Source: Pseudoalteromonas gelatinilytica (GTDB lineage Bacteria; Pseudomonadota; Gammaproteobacteria; Enterobacterales; Alteromonadaceae). From it: a stretch of 64,000 bases of DNA. Numbering within the stretch: the first letter of the stretch is position 1; every line of letters begins with the position of its first letter. A model generated the notes under the pieces. That model saw only the letters and a list, made by a program, of their open reading frames with translations. It was not told where the DNA came from and did no database searches. Both the position numbers and the translations under genes were made by a program. The stretch is from contig NZ_LRRU01000016.1 of assembly GCF_001641615.1 (NCBI RefSeq), positions 62,001 to 126,000 of the forward strand, given 5' to 3'. Shown piece by piece: positions 44,038 through 54,184 of this stretch.

Positions 44038-46287
44038 TTATTGATTTAATGGTACTGCTGAATTAAATCGAATATAAGCTTTTAACTCTGGGGATTCTCC
44101 ACTTCCACATATCTGTGTAAGATTTACAGCTAATTTTTGAATTTCATCATTAGAACTTTCTTCTAATTCAAATATTTCAAAATGTCCATAAAGCGTATTG
44201 CACCCTCTATGCATACCAGAAAGCTCTAATCCTGCTGACGATTCATCTTGAAAAGGGTAGCGAGTAGCATTTAAATATTCGCCAACAGACAAGCTTGAAT
44301 CACGAGGGGCTTTCAGGTTTATATTCCAATAACTTTCATCATTATAAAAAGAAAACTGCAAATGGGATTGATCATTTGAATCACGAGATACAGAAAAATC
44401 CCCCGTTGTCAGCGTCTCTACTATCTTCTCACCTTGGCTAACGTAATCACCTTCAATACCATCAATAAAAATATATGTTCCTGAGTAAGGTAAGTACTGC
44501 AAAATTATCCTTTCTTTTGCAACATCACCTAGATCATTAGTCATCACCACTTCAATGGTTATATCTGACTCAACTCCTTCTGGTAAGCTAAAACTTGTAG
44601 AAACTGCATTTTCGTCATCAAATTCTATACCAGCATTATATAAATCAACCCATTTATAAGATTGAGCTTGGCCTTCATTGAAAGTACTACCTACAACACT
44701 CAGCGTAGGATAATGATTGTCTTGATAAAAATAGCTAGAACTTGTTAGATTAGGAATAATACTATCAGTAGTTTTTATATCCAAATCTATCCAGCTATAC
44801 TCTTGTCCTGTAATACTTGTAATACCCGAAACATGTAACTCATAGTTTGTATCAGCTTTTAAAGGCTGTTCTGGATAAATATTAATTAATGCACCATTAA
44901 CCTCAACTCTAGCTGGAATATTAATATACTTATACCCTAATGGAGTTTGAAAATATGCACTGGCAGAGGTATCAGCAGCTACAGGTCTTGAAAAAATTAA
45001 CGTTACTGGACCATCTAACTGAACAGAATTATTATTAACACTTCCAGTATCAAGCACATGCTCAAAGTTATCTGCCCGAAATGTTTTTATATTGTTAAAT
45101 ATATTAAACGAAGACATAGCTGAAACGAGGTAGCTGGACCAATATATTTGACGCTGCTCTTCACTATAGCTAACGTTTAGCTTTTCAGAATCTGAAACAA
45201 AATTACTAGCAAGTAGAACTGACTCTTTTGCTGAGCTAATTTTGATAGAGCCTTTATGCGGATACTCCATAAAGTACCCATACCATGCATCTTCTTGAGA
45301 GAAACTATACTCACCATTTAAATTTGTATCATTAACAGTACCATTGATATCTATAGTGTAAGTCGCTGTATTAAAGTCGATTACTTTTTCAATGTTTAAT
45401 TCTTTAATATTGACGTAATAAAAAGCTTCTTCGTAGCTAAATGGCTTTAAAGATATACCTTGGAGTTTTTCATCTGCTGCTATAGCTATAGTTCGAACGC
45501 TAGGTGAATATGAAAAGTGAGTAGAGTAGCTCCCCTTAAACGTCATCAACTCATTATATGAGTAAACACTTTCCAGTATTTCAATATCACTGTTGTTGAC
45601 GTTAAACTCAATAATACCGTTTTGCAGGTCAGCCTCTAAAATCGTAACTATTCTGAGACCACTTAAGGTATTCCGGTAATAATCAGAACAATCCTGGAAA
45701 GATTCCTGTAATACATCCCCTACAGAAATAGTGCTAGAATCATCATTATCCAAAAATGAAAGAGTATATAACCCTCCATTTTCACATACTTTATCGAGGT
45801 CGATATTTTTTCGTTCAAGCTTTGCTAACAAGTGATTACTAATAGTTTGTGCTTCATCGAGAAGTACGTTTTGCAATAGCAAAACTGTTTTAGCTGCATC
45901 TAAAGGTTGTTTCCAAACATTAATGCGATGCTTTACATTAATTGTATGCTCAGCCTTAAACTCTTTACCTTCATAGTATACGTATAACCTGTATTTAAAA
46001 GCAGTATCTTCAACCACATCAAATGATTCTACTTTTAATGTCGCCTTATCACTTACGATGCTGTTTTCTGAATCAAGCCATTGAAATGAGACATCGGTAT
46101 CACTTTTGTTTATATTTGCTTGCAGCGTAAACCCGTCATCCTCTGATACACTTACAGGGCCATCTATTGAAACTGTTAATGGCTGCTCATTGGGAGCTTC
46201 TGAGTCACTTCCACCACCGCCACATCCAACCATCATTAAAGCAGCGACTAGAAGCGCTCCAAAATTCCTTTTTAACTTGTAACTCAC
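44038..46287 (-). CDS. Large AT-rich lipoprotein with Ig-like domains, unknown function
   Basis: A 749-residue surface lipoprotein. The GTG at 46287 has AAGG 8 bases upstream; a GTG at 46296 overlaps that site. The lipobox MMVGC is followed by GGGGSDS. The next 90 residues form an immunoglobulin-like strand pattern (VSEDDGFTLQANINKSDTDVSFQWLD). A region near 420-520 resembles a bacterial Ig-like (Big_5) domain (GPVTLIFSRPVAADTSASAYF, ADTNYELHVSGITS). It is visibly AT-richer than neighbouring genes and bracketed by identical terminators, so it was probably acquired. Function unknown. Confidence 0.75.
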   Translation of the reverse strand: MSYKLKRNFGALLVAALMMVGCGGGGSDSEAPNEQPLTVSIDGPVSVSEDDGFTLQANINKSDTDVSFQWLDSENSIVSDKATLKVESFDVVEDTAFKYRLYVYYEGKEFKAEHTINVKHRINVWKQPLDAAKTVLLLQNVLLDEAQTISNHLLAKLERKNIDLDKVCENGGLYTLSFLDNDDSSTISVGDVLQESFQDCSDYYRNTLSGLRIVTILEADLQNGIIEFNVNNSDIEILESVYSYNELMTFKGSYSTHFSYSPSVRTIAIAADEKLQGISLKPFSYEEAFYYVNIKELNIEKVIDFNTATYTIDINGTVNDTNLNGEYSFSQEDAWYGYFMEYPHKGSIKISSAKESVLLASNFVSDSEKLNVSYSEEQRQIYWSSYLVSAMSSFNIFNNIKTFRADNFEHVLDTGSVNNNSVQLDGPVTLIFSRPVAADTSASAYFQTPLGYKYINIPARVEVNGALINIYPEQPLKADTNYELHVSGITSITGQEYSWIDLDIKTTDSIIPNLTSSSYFYQDNHYPTLSVVGSTFNEGQAQSYKWVDLYNAGIEFDDENAVSTSFSLPEGVESDITIEVVMTNDLGDVAKERIILQYLPYSGTYIFIDGIEGDYVSQGEKIVETLTTGDFSVSRDSNDQSHLQFSFYNDESYWNINLKAPRDSSLSVGEYLNATRYPFQDESSAGLELSGMHRGCNTLYGHFEIFELEESSNDEIQKLAVNLTQICGSGESPELKAYIRFNSAVPLNQ

Positions 46288-46313
46288 GCAATTCACCTTA
46301 CTTTTATTGTTTG

Positions 46314-46341
46314 TAGATTGTAGATTGTAGATTGTAGATTG
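46314..46341. repeat. Heptanucleotide tandem repeat, (TAGATTG)4
   Basis: Four perfect copies of TAGATTG, 27 bases upstream of the lipoprotein start codon and so within its promoter or leader. A 7-bp unit can expand or contract by slippage and alter promoter spacing or leader structure; phase variation is an inference. Confidence 0.9.
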
Positions 46342-46381
46342 TACCCATAAAACTAAATATTGTAAGTTTAATTAATGCACC

Positions 46382-46411
46382 ACAAATAAAAACGCGGCCT
46401 TGGCCGCGTTT
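46382..46411. terminator. Intrinsic terminator of the leu operon, right copy of the 30-bp element
   Basis: The stem AAACGCGGCC/GGCCGCGTTT is followed on the minus strand by TTATTTG, 23 bases after the leuD stop. The 30 bases equal those at 43996-44025. The sequences beyond them differ. Confidence 0.92.
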
Positions 46412-46433
46412 AGGTTCACATGGAAAAAACAGG

Positions 46434-47033
46434 TTATTGCCAAGGGCGTTCTGCTGCAAGTTGCTGCTCAAAGGCATCAATTTGGCTGTTAAGTGTTTCA
46501 GTCACACCGATAAAGTCTAAGCCGCTTAATAAACGCTCTTTAATGTCATGGCGAATATCAAAGTGAATAGTGTCAAACTTATCGCTACGAAGTTGTTGGT
46601 TTTCTAAATCAACTTCGATATGAATATCATCATGCTGTTCACTCAGCACAAATAATTGCTCAAGTGTTTCTGCAGGTAATGCGATAGCAAGCATTTGGTT
46701 ATTGCCACAGTTATTAAAGAAAATATCAGCAAAGCTTTCCGCTAAGATCACTTCAAAACCATATTGCTTTAATGCCCATGGCGCGTGCTCACGCGATGAA
46801 CCACAACCAAAATTGTCGCGAGTTAAAAGAATTTGCGCACCTTGGTAACAAGGGCGGTTCAAAATAAACTCAGGGTTTGGCTCGCCGTTATCTAAATAAC
46901 GCCAATCGTAGAAAAGCGCCGCATCAAAGCCATCACGGCTGGTCGACGTTAAAAACTGCTTTGGAATAATTTGGTCAGTATCAACATTGTTTTTATCTAA
47001 CGGGGCCATTAAGCCACTAAAAAATACGCTCAT
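46434..47033 (-). CDS. leuD: 3-isopropylmalate dehydratase small subunit
   Basis: Pairs with LeuC to isomerize 2-isopropylmalate to 3-isopropylmalate. At 199 residues it shows the family segments VDTDQIIPKQFL, NFGCGSSREHAPWAL and SFADIFFNNCGNNQML. It overlaps leuC by one base and closes the operon. Confidence 0.98.
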   Translation of the reverse strand: MSVFFSGLMAPLDKNNVDTDQIIPKQFLTSTSRDGFDAALFYDWRYLDNGEPNPEFILNRPCYQGAQILLTRDNFGCGSSREHAPWALKQYGFEVILAESFADIFFNNCGNNQMLAIALPAETLEQLFVLSEQHDDIHIEVDLENQQLRSDKFDTIHFDIRHDIKERLLSGLDFIGVTETLNSQIDAFEQQLAAERPWQ

Positions 47034-48433
47034 TAGGCTTCTCCTCTGATATCAACAAAACGACCATGAATTGCCGCTGCCGCAGCCATTGCTGGGCTCA
47101 CTAAGTGAGTGCGTCCACCACGACCTTGGCGTCCTTCAAAGTTACGATTTGATGTCGACGCACAGCGTTTGCCGGCTTCTAATCTGTCGTCATTCATTGC
47201 TAAGCACATTGAACAACCTGGCTCACGCCATTCAAAGCCAGCTGCTTTGAAGATATCTGCAAGACCTTCGTCTTCGGCTTGTTTTTTTACAAGGCCAGAA
47301 CCAGGAACAATCAGCGCTTCAACACCCGCTGCAACCTGCTTACCTTCAACAATTTGCGCAGCAGCACGTAAATCTTCAATTCGGCTATTTGTACATGAGC
47401 CAATAAATACGGTATCTACAGTCGCAGAAGACAATTTATCACCGGCTTTTAAACCCATATATTTTAGTGCACTACGAATCGCATCAGCTTTGATTAAATC
47501 TGGTTCTTGCTCAGGATCAGGAATACATTCATCTACGCCAATCACTTGCTCAGGGCTGGTACCCCAAGTAATTTGCGGTTGAATATCAGCGGCCTCTAAT
47601 TCAACAACATGATCAAACTCTGCGCCTTCATCAGTTTTTAGTGTTTGCCAGTAGGCAACGGCACTATCAAAGTCAGCACCTTGTGGTGCAAATGGGCGAC
47701 CTTTTAAATAATCATAAGTTGTTTGATCTGGTGCGATTAAACCCGCTTTTGCGCCCATTTCAATACTCATATTACAAAGCGTCATACGCGCTTCCATAGA
47801 CAGCGCTTCGATCCCTTCGCCACAAAACTCAGCAACATAGCCAGTACCACCCGCAGTGCCTAATTTACCGATCACCGCCATGATTAAATCTTTTGCAGTA
47901 ACAGTTGGGCGCAGGCGACCATTAATTTGAATTTTTAATGACTTGGCTTTTTTCTGCTGTAGCGTTTGAGTGGCTAGAACATGCTCAACTTCTGAAGTAC
48001 CAATACCGTGCGCTAGTGCGCCAAATGCACCGTGGGTAGAGGTATGGCTGTCACCACACACTATGGTTGTGCCCGGTAAGGTAATACCCTGTTCAGGCCC
48101 CATTACATGCACAATACCTTGATTAATCGAATTTAAATCATAAAGTTGAATACCAAACTCTTTACAGTTTGCATCCAGTGCCATTAATTGATTTTTCGAC
48201 ACTTCACTCGCAGCATCTAATGAGCGACTTTTTGTTGAAACGTTATGGTCCATGGTCGCAAAGGTTTTTTCTGGGCAACGTACTTTGCGGTTTTTCTCAC
48301 GTAAACCCGCAAAGGCTTGCGGCGATGTAACTTCATGAACTAGGTGACGGTCGATATAAAGTAAATCGGTTTGATCATTTATGCTGGCGACTACATGAGC
48401 TTGCCAAATTTTATCGTATAAGGTTTGGGCCAC
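47033..48433 (-). CDS. leuC: 3-isopropylmalate dehydratase large subunit
   Basis: The 466-residue Fe-S aconitase-family subunit. The cluster cysteines fit [17 protein letters not shown] and CSMCLAMN, and the active-site segment [30 protein letters not shown] is intact. It lies 58 bases after leuB. Confidence 0.98.
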   Translation of the reverse strand: MAQTLYDKIWQAHVVASINDQTDLLYIDRHLVHEVTSPQAFAGLREKNRKVRCPEKTFATMDHNVSTKSRSLDAASEVSKNQLMALDANCKEFGIQLYDLNSINQGIVHVMGPEQGITLPGTTIVCGDSHTSTHGAFGALAHGIGTSEVEHVLATQTLQQKKAKSLKIQINGRLRPTVTAKDLIMAVIGKLGTAGGTGYVAEFCGEGIEALSMEARMTLCNMSIEMGAKAGLIAPDQTTYDYLKGRPFAPQGADFDSAVAYWQTLKTDEGAEFDHVVELEAADIQPQITWGTSPEQVIGVDECIPDPEQEPDLIKADAIRSALKYMGLKAGDKLSSATVDTVFIGSCTNSRIEDLRAAAQIVEGKQVAAGVEALIVPGSGLVKKQAEDEGLADIFKAAGFEWREPGCSMCLAMNDDRLEAGKRCASTSNRNFEGRQGRGGRTHLVSPAMAAAAAIHGRFVDIRGEA

Positions 48434-48491
48434 TTGCTATTCCCTCATTTTAGTTACGCTGAGTGACGAGCTCAGCGCAAACAATTTTTAA

Positions 48492-51112
<2,621 letters not shown>

Positions 51113-51150
51113 AAACTGTCCTCGTTCCCAATGACCCATTAGCGAGATAA

Positions 51151-51178
51151 AAAAAACCCCGCGGTTGCGGGGTTTTTT
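51151..51178 (-). terminator. Leucine attenuator (intrinsic terminator) before leuA
   Basis: On the minus strand CCCCGC-AACC-GCGGGG is followed by eight T residues, an ideal intrinsic terminator 38 bases before leuA. The upstream segment GCGGGG within the end of leuL can pair with the CCCCGC arm instead, giving the alternative antiterminator. Confidence 0.93.
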
Positions 51179-51201
51179 AATGTTCTACAAATGCAAATAC
51201 A

Positions 51202-51270
51202 CTAAGCCCCGCTCACTGATTTAAGCAGTAAGAGGTTTAGTTTTAATGTAATTGAATGTGTAATTTGCAT
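51202..51270 (-). CDS. leuL: leu operon leader peptide
   Basis: A 22-residue peptide read as MQITHSITLKLNLLLLKSVSGA. It holds six leucine codons, four of them consecutive (CTC TTA CTG CTT, residues 13-16), two more at 9 and 11. The GCGGGG able to block the attenuator lies in codons 20-22, just before the TAG stop. A ribosome stalled at the leucine codons would leave this segment free to pair with the terminator arm, while a ribosome at the stop would cover it. This is classical transcription attenuation by leucyl-tRNA supply. Confidence 0.93.
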   Translation of the reverse strand: MQITHSITLKLNLLLLKSVSGA

Positions 51271-51563
51271 CTTAATTTACTAAATGTGTGTTCAGTGGCT
51301 GTATTTTTAACATTCAAAAAACCAGCTTGCAAGCATAATTTTTCCACAAAATCGATTTTTAAATCGCCTTACTGAAATTAAAAATCCACAAAAGCACACT
51401 TTAAAGGTTAATTAAACCTAATTGAATGCATTGAACGTTTAAAGTTTCGGAAGGTAAAGCTTCTATTGCTTAGATTAACTTTTAAATGTGATAGTTATCA
51501 CATACACATAAAGTAACAGTACGAGGAAAAAATCTAATTATTTAGTGAGGTGATCTAAAAACA
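51271..51563. other. Region upstream of leuL
   Basis: About 290 AT-rich bases without a gene, between the last lipoprotein gene and leuL. It should contain the leu promoter, but I cannot place -35/-10 boxes with confidence. The one clear element is the CRP-like palindrome at 51487-51502. Nothing that looks like a terminator stands behind the lipoprotein operon. Confidence 0.5.
51487..51502. promoter_or_regulatory. CRP-like palindrome
   Basis: TGTGATAGTTATCACA is a perfect TGTGA-N6-TCACA match, also palindromic in its flanking A/T pair. It lies 217 bases upstream of leuL and 61 bases past the end of the last lipoprotein gene. A start for leu transcription near here would imply a long leader; the target is unsure. 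Confidence 0.5.
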
Positions 51564-52082
51564 TCATTGATTCTCACGCCATTGCGCTTGACCAGAGCCA
51601 AGTTCATGTAATACACGATCAGTTCTATTTCTTCCCGAGGGCGCATTGGATAGCCAAACGTTAATTTCGCCTGTCTCGCTCATTCCTATTATTAAATAAG
51701 GTATGATTTCTTTTGCTTTGCGCCCAGTGCTCACAACGGTGTATCTAGGTAAGTTTTTAGCTAATTTATATCCCGCTTTATCTATGGCCACTTCACCGTA
51801 ATAAATTCTATTTTCTGATTTATCGAGCCATTCAATCGCCACTTTTTCGGGGAACTTTTGGTCGTACAAACTGACTGTACCGCCAGCCTCAGCATAACAA
51901 CACTCAACTGCCCCTGATGGTATGCCCCATGTATCATCAAATACCACTGAGCGCCCCCAAATAGCATTTCCACTCTCAGTGCCTACGCCTGCTACCATGT
52001 AATCTATTTTTCCCGTTGACGAGCAACCAGCTATGAGCAAAGCACATGCAATTGAGATGAGTGGTTTTATAAACTTATCCAT
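51564..52082 (-). CDS. DUF2931-like lipoprotein 5 (probable Tle1 immunity paralogue, distal copy)
   Basis: 172 residues. The N-terminus MDKFIKPLISIACALLIAGC has the lipobox IAGC with lipidated Cys20 and Ser at +2, which favours the outer membrane. The first variable block (about 31-62) is the VGTESGNAIWGRS type shared with the gene at 53150; the second variable block (about 89-118, RYTVVSTGRKAKEIIPY) is found only here. Conserved middle segment: SENRIYYGEVAIDKAGYKLAK; conserved end: LHELGSGQAQWREN. It lies 9 bases after the next copy and is the most divergent 3'-end type. Predicted to protect the cell against the phospholipase encoded at 54169-55881; this is inference from position and family. 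Confidence 0.8.
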   Translation of the reverse strand: MDKFIKPLISIACALLIAGCSSTGKIDYMVAGVGTESGNAIWGRSVVFDDTWGIPSGAVECCYAEAGGTVSLYDQKFPEKVAIEWLDKSENRIYYGEVAIDKAGYKLAKNLPRYTVVSTGRKAKEIIPYLIIGMSETGEINVWLSNAPSGRNRTDRVLHELGSGQAQWRENQ

Positions 52083-52091
52083 AGTCGGTTT

Positions 52092-52604
52092 TTATTTATT
52101 CTCGCGCCATTGCGCTTGCCCAGAGCCAAGTTCATGTAATACACGGCCTGTGAATCCTGCTGAAGGTGTATTTGATATCCACACTTTTATTTCACCTGTC
52201 TCACCCATGCCAATAATTAGGTAGGGAAAAATCTCGTCCTCAACTTCACCTGTGTAATAACTAAAATTAGGTAAGTTTTTAGCTAATTTATACCCCACCT
52301 TATCTATGGCCACTTCACCGTAGTAAATTCTATTTTCTGATTTATCGAGCCACTCAACTACCACTTTTTCTGGGAATTTTTGGTCGTATACACCACTTGT
52401 TTTGCCTGCACTTTCCCAACAACAACCGAGGCTTCCCATAGGAACCCCCCAACTATCATCAAAAGTAATTGCCTGCACCCAAATTTGGTTACCTTTTTGT
52501 GTCGCACCTCCTGCAACCATGTAATCTATTTTTCCCGTTGACGAGCAACCGGCTAAAAACAAAGCACATACAATTGAGATGAGTGGTTTTATAAACTTGT
52601 CCAT
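52092..52604 (-). CDS. DUF2931-like lipoprotein 4 (chimeric immunity paralogue)
   Basis: 170 residues with the same lipoprotein leader (LAGC, Cys20). The first variable block (GATQKGNQIWVQA ... CCWESAGKTSG) is identical to that of the gene at 52614; the second (NFSYYTGEVEDEIFPY) is identical to that of the gene at 53672. The DNA shows the switch between base 52323 (GTAG as in 53672) and 52353 (CACTC as in 52614). This is a natural hybrid of two neighbours, formed by recombination in the conserved ENRIYYGEVAIDK segment. Probably co-expressed with the phospholipase. Confidence 0.8.
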   Translation of the reverse strand: MDKFIKPLISIVCALFLAGCSSTGKIDYMVAGGATQKGNQIWVQAITFDDSWGVPMGSLGCCWESAGKTSGVYDQKFPEKVVVEWLDKSENRIYYGEVAIDKVGYKLAKNLPNFSYYTGEVEDEIFPYLIIGMGETGEIKVWISNTPSAGFTGRVLHELGSGQAQWRENK

Positions 52605-52613
52605 AGTCGGTTT

Positions 52614-53132
52614 TTATTTATTCTCGCGCCATTGCGCTTGCCCAGAGCCAAGTTCATGTAATACACGACCAACCCTATTCATTTCTGAGCTTGTATTTGA
52701 TAACCAAACCTTAATCTCGCCAGTTTCTCCCATACCAATAATCAAGTAAGGGGTTATATTTGTTTCTATCTCTCCTGTGCTTACCCATGTATAAGCAGGT
52801 AAGGTTTTAGCTAATTTATACCCAGCCTTATCTATGGCTACTTCACCGTAATAAATTCTATTTTCTGATTTATCGAGCCACTCAACTACCACTTTTTCTG
52901 GGAATTTTTGGTCGTATACACCACTTGTTTTGCCTGCACTTTCCCAACAACAACCGAGGCTTCCCATAGGAACCCCCCAACTATCATCAAAAGTAATTGC
53001 CTGCACCCAAATTTGGTTACCTTTTTGTGTCGCACCTCCTGCAACCATGTAATCTATTTTTCCCGTTGACGAACAACCGGCCAAAAACAAAGCACATGCA
53101 ATTGAGATGAGTGGTTTTATAAACTTGTCCAT
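52614..53132 (-). CDS. DUF2931-like lipoprotein 3 (immunity paralogue)
   Basis: 172 residues, start at the ATG at 53132 to match the shared MDKFIKPLISIA leader; an ATG five codons earlier is not used by the other copies. The first variable block equals that of the chimeric neighbour; the second (AYTWVSTGEIETNITPY ... SEMNRVGRV) is its own. Long DNA tracts are identical to the neighbour at 52331-52604. Only 9 bases separate the two genes, and the gap keeps frame, with no clear ribosome site. Confidence 0.8.
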   Translation of the reverse strand: MDKFIKPLISIACALFLAGCSSTGKIDYMVAGGATQKGNQIWVQAITFDDSWGVPMGSLGCCWESAGKTSGVYDQKFPEKVVVEWLDKSENRIYYGEVAIDKAGYKLAKTLPAYTWVSTGEIETNITPYLIIGMGETGEIKVWLSNTSSEMNRVGRVLHELGSGQAQWRENK

Positions 53133-53149
53133 AGTAACTAAATGCATTT

Positions 53150-53662
53150 TTAATTATTCTCGCGCCATTGCGCTTGCCCTGAGCCAAGTTCATGTAATAC
53201 ACGGCCTGTGAACCCTGCTGAAGGTGTATTTGATATCCACACTTTTATTTCACCGGTCTCACCCATACCAATAATTAAATAAGGTTTTACATCGTTAAAA
53301 ACTTTACCTGTGTGCGCAGTGAATGGGGGTAAGTTTTTAGCTAATTTATATCCCGCCTTATCTATGGCCACTTCACCGTAATAAATTCTATTTTCTGATT
53401 TATCGAGCCATTCAACCGCCACTTTTTCCGGGAATTTTTGGTCGTACAAACTGACTGTACCACCAGCCTCAGCATAACAACACTCAATTGCTCCTGATGG
53501 TATGCCCCATGTATCATCAAATACCACTGAGCGCCCCCAAATAGCATTCCCATTCTCAGTGCCTACGCCTGCTACCATGTAATCTATTTTTCCCGTTGAC
53601 GAGCAACCGGCTAAAAACAAAGCACATGCAATTGAGATGAGTGGTTTTATAAACTTGTCCAT
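53150..53662 (-). CDS. DUF2931-like lipoprotein 2 (immunity paralogue)
   Basis: 170 residues. The first variable block (VGTENGNAIWGRS ... CCYAEAGGTVS) is nearly the same as in the distal copy at 51564. The second block (PFTAHTGKVFNDVKPY) is unique, while the end (SNTPSAGFTGRV) is shared with the copies at 52092 and 53672. This again shows shuffling of blocks between paralogues. Lipobox LAGC, Cys20. Confidence 0.8.
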   Translation of the reverse strand: MDKFIKPLISIACALFLAGCSSTGKIDYMVAGVGTENGNAIWGRSVVFDDTWGIPSGAIECCYAEAGGTVSLYDQKFPEKVAVEWLDKSENRIYYGEVAIDKAGYKLAKNLPPFTAHTGKVFNDVKPYLIIGMGETGEIKVWISNTPSAGFTGRVLHELGSGQAQWRENN

Positions 53663-53671
53663 AGTCGGTTT

Positions 53672-54184
53672 TTATTTATTCTCGCGCCATTGCGCTTGCC
53701 CAGAGCCAAGTTCATGTAATACACGGCCTGTGAATCCTGCTGAAGGTGTATTTGATATCCACACTTTTATTTCACCTGTCTCACCCATGCCAATAATTAG
53801 GTAGGGAAAAATCTCGTCCTCAACTTCACCTGTGTAATAACTAAAATTAGGTAAGTTTTTAGCTAATTTATACCCCACCTTATCTATGGCCACTTCACCG
53901 TAGTAAATTCTATTTTCTGATTTATCGAGCCATTCAACTTCAACTTTTTCCGGGAATTTTTGCTCATAAACTCCGGCCATTGCACCTGCCGTAGCTCGGC
54001 AACACGACATTGCACCTGCAGGGACACTCCACCGCTCATCAAATTTTACTAATGTAGCAAAAATATCATTACCTTCATCAGTTGAGCCAGATACGACCAT
54101 ATAATCTATTTTTCCCGTTGACGAGCAACCGGCTAAAAACAAAGCATATACAATTGAGATGAGTGGTTTTATAAACTTGTCCAT
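53672..54184 (-). CDS. DUF2931-like lipoprotein 1 (immunity paralogue next to the effector)
   Basis: 170 residues. The ATG at 54184 gives the shared MDKFIKP leader and overlaps the phospholipase stop by 16 bases, so it is translated together with the effector. The first variable block (SGSTDEGNDIFATLVKFDERW ... CCRATAGAMAG) is unique to this copy; the second (NFSYYTGEVEDEIFPY) recurs exactly in the copy at 52092. As the copy coupled to the effector, it is the best candidate for the cognate immunity protein. Confidence 0.82.
   Translation of the reverse strand: MDKFIKPLISIVYALFLAGCSSTGKIDYMVVSGSTDEGNDIFATLVKFDERWSVPAGAMSCCRATAGAMAGVYEQKFPEKVEVEWLDKSENRIYYGEVAIDKVGYKLAKNLPNFSYYTGEVEDEIFPYLIIGMGETGEIKVWISNTPSAGFTGRVLHELGSGQAQWRENK

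Noticed and set aside
47109-47582. An open frame of 157 codons on the plus strand within leuC
   Set aside because: It is antisense to the conserved Fe-S region of leuC and shows no domain or start signal.
51113-51139. A longer N-terminus for LeuA
   Set aside because: The family starts at [17 protein letters not shown], and GAGGA lies just before that ATG.
51564-54184. Tandem repeats as a possible CRISPR array or a frameshifted large gene
   Set aside because: Each unit is a complete lipoprotein gene with its own leader and stop; repeats are gene-sized and there are no spacers.
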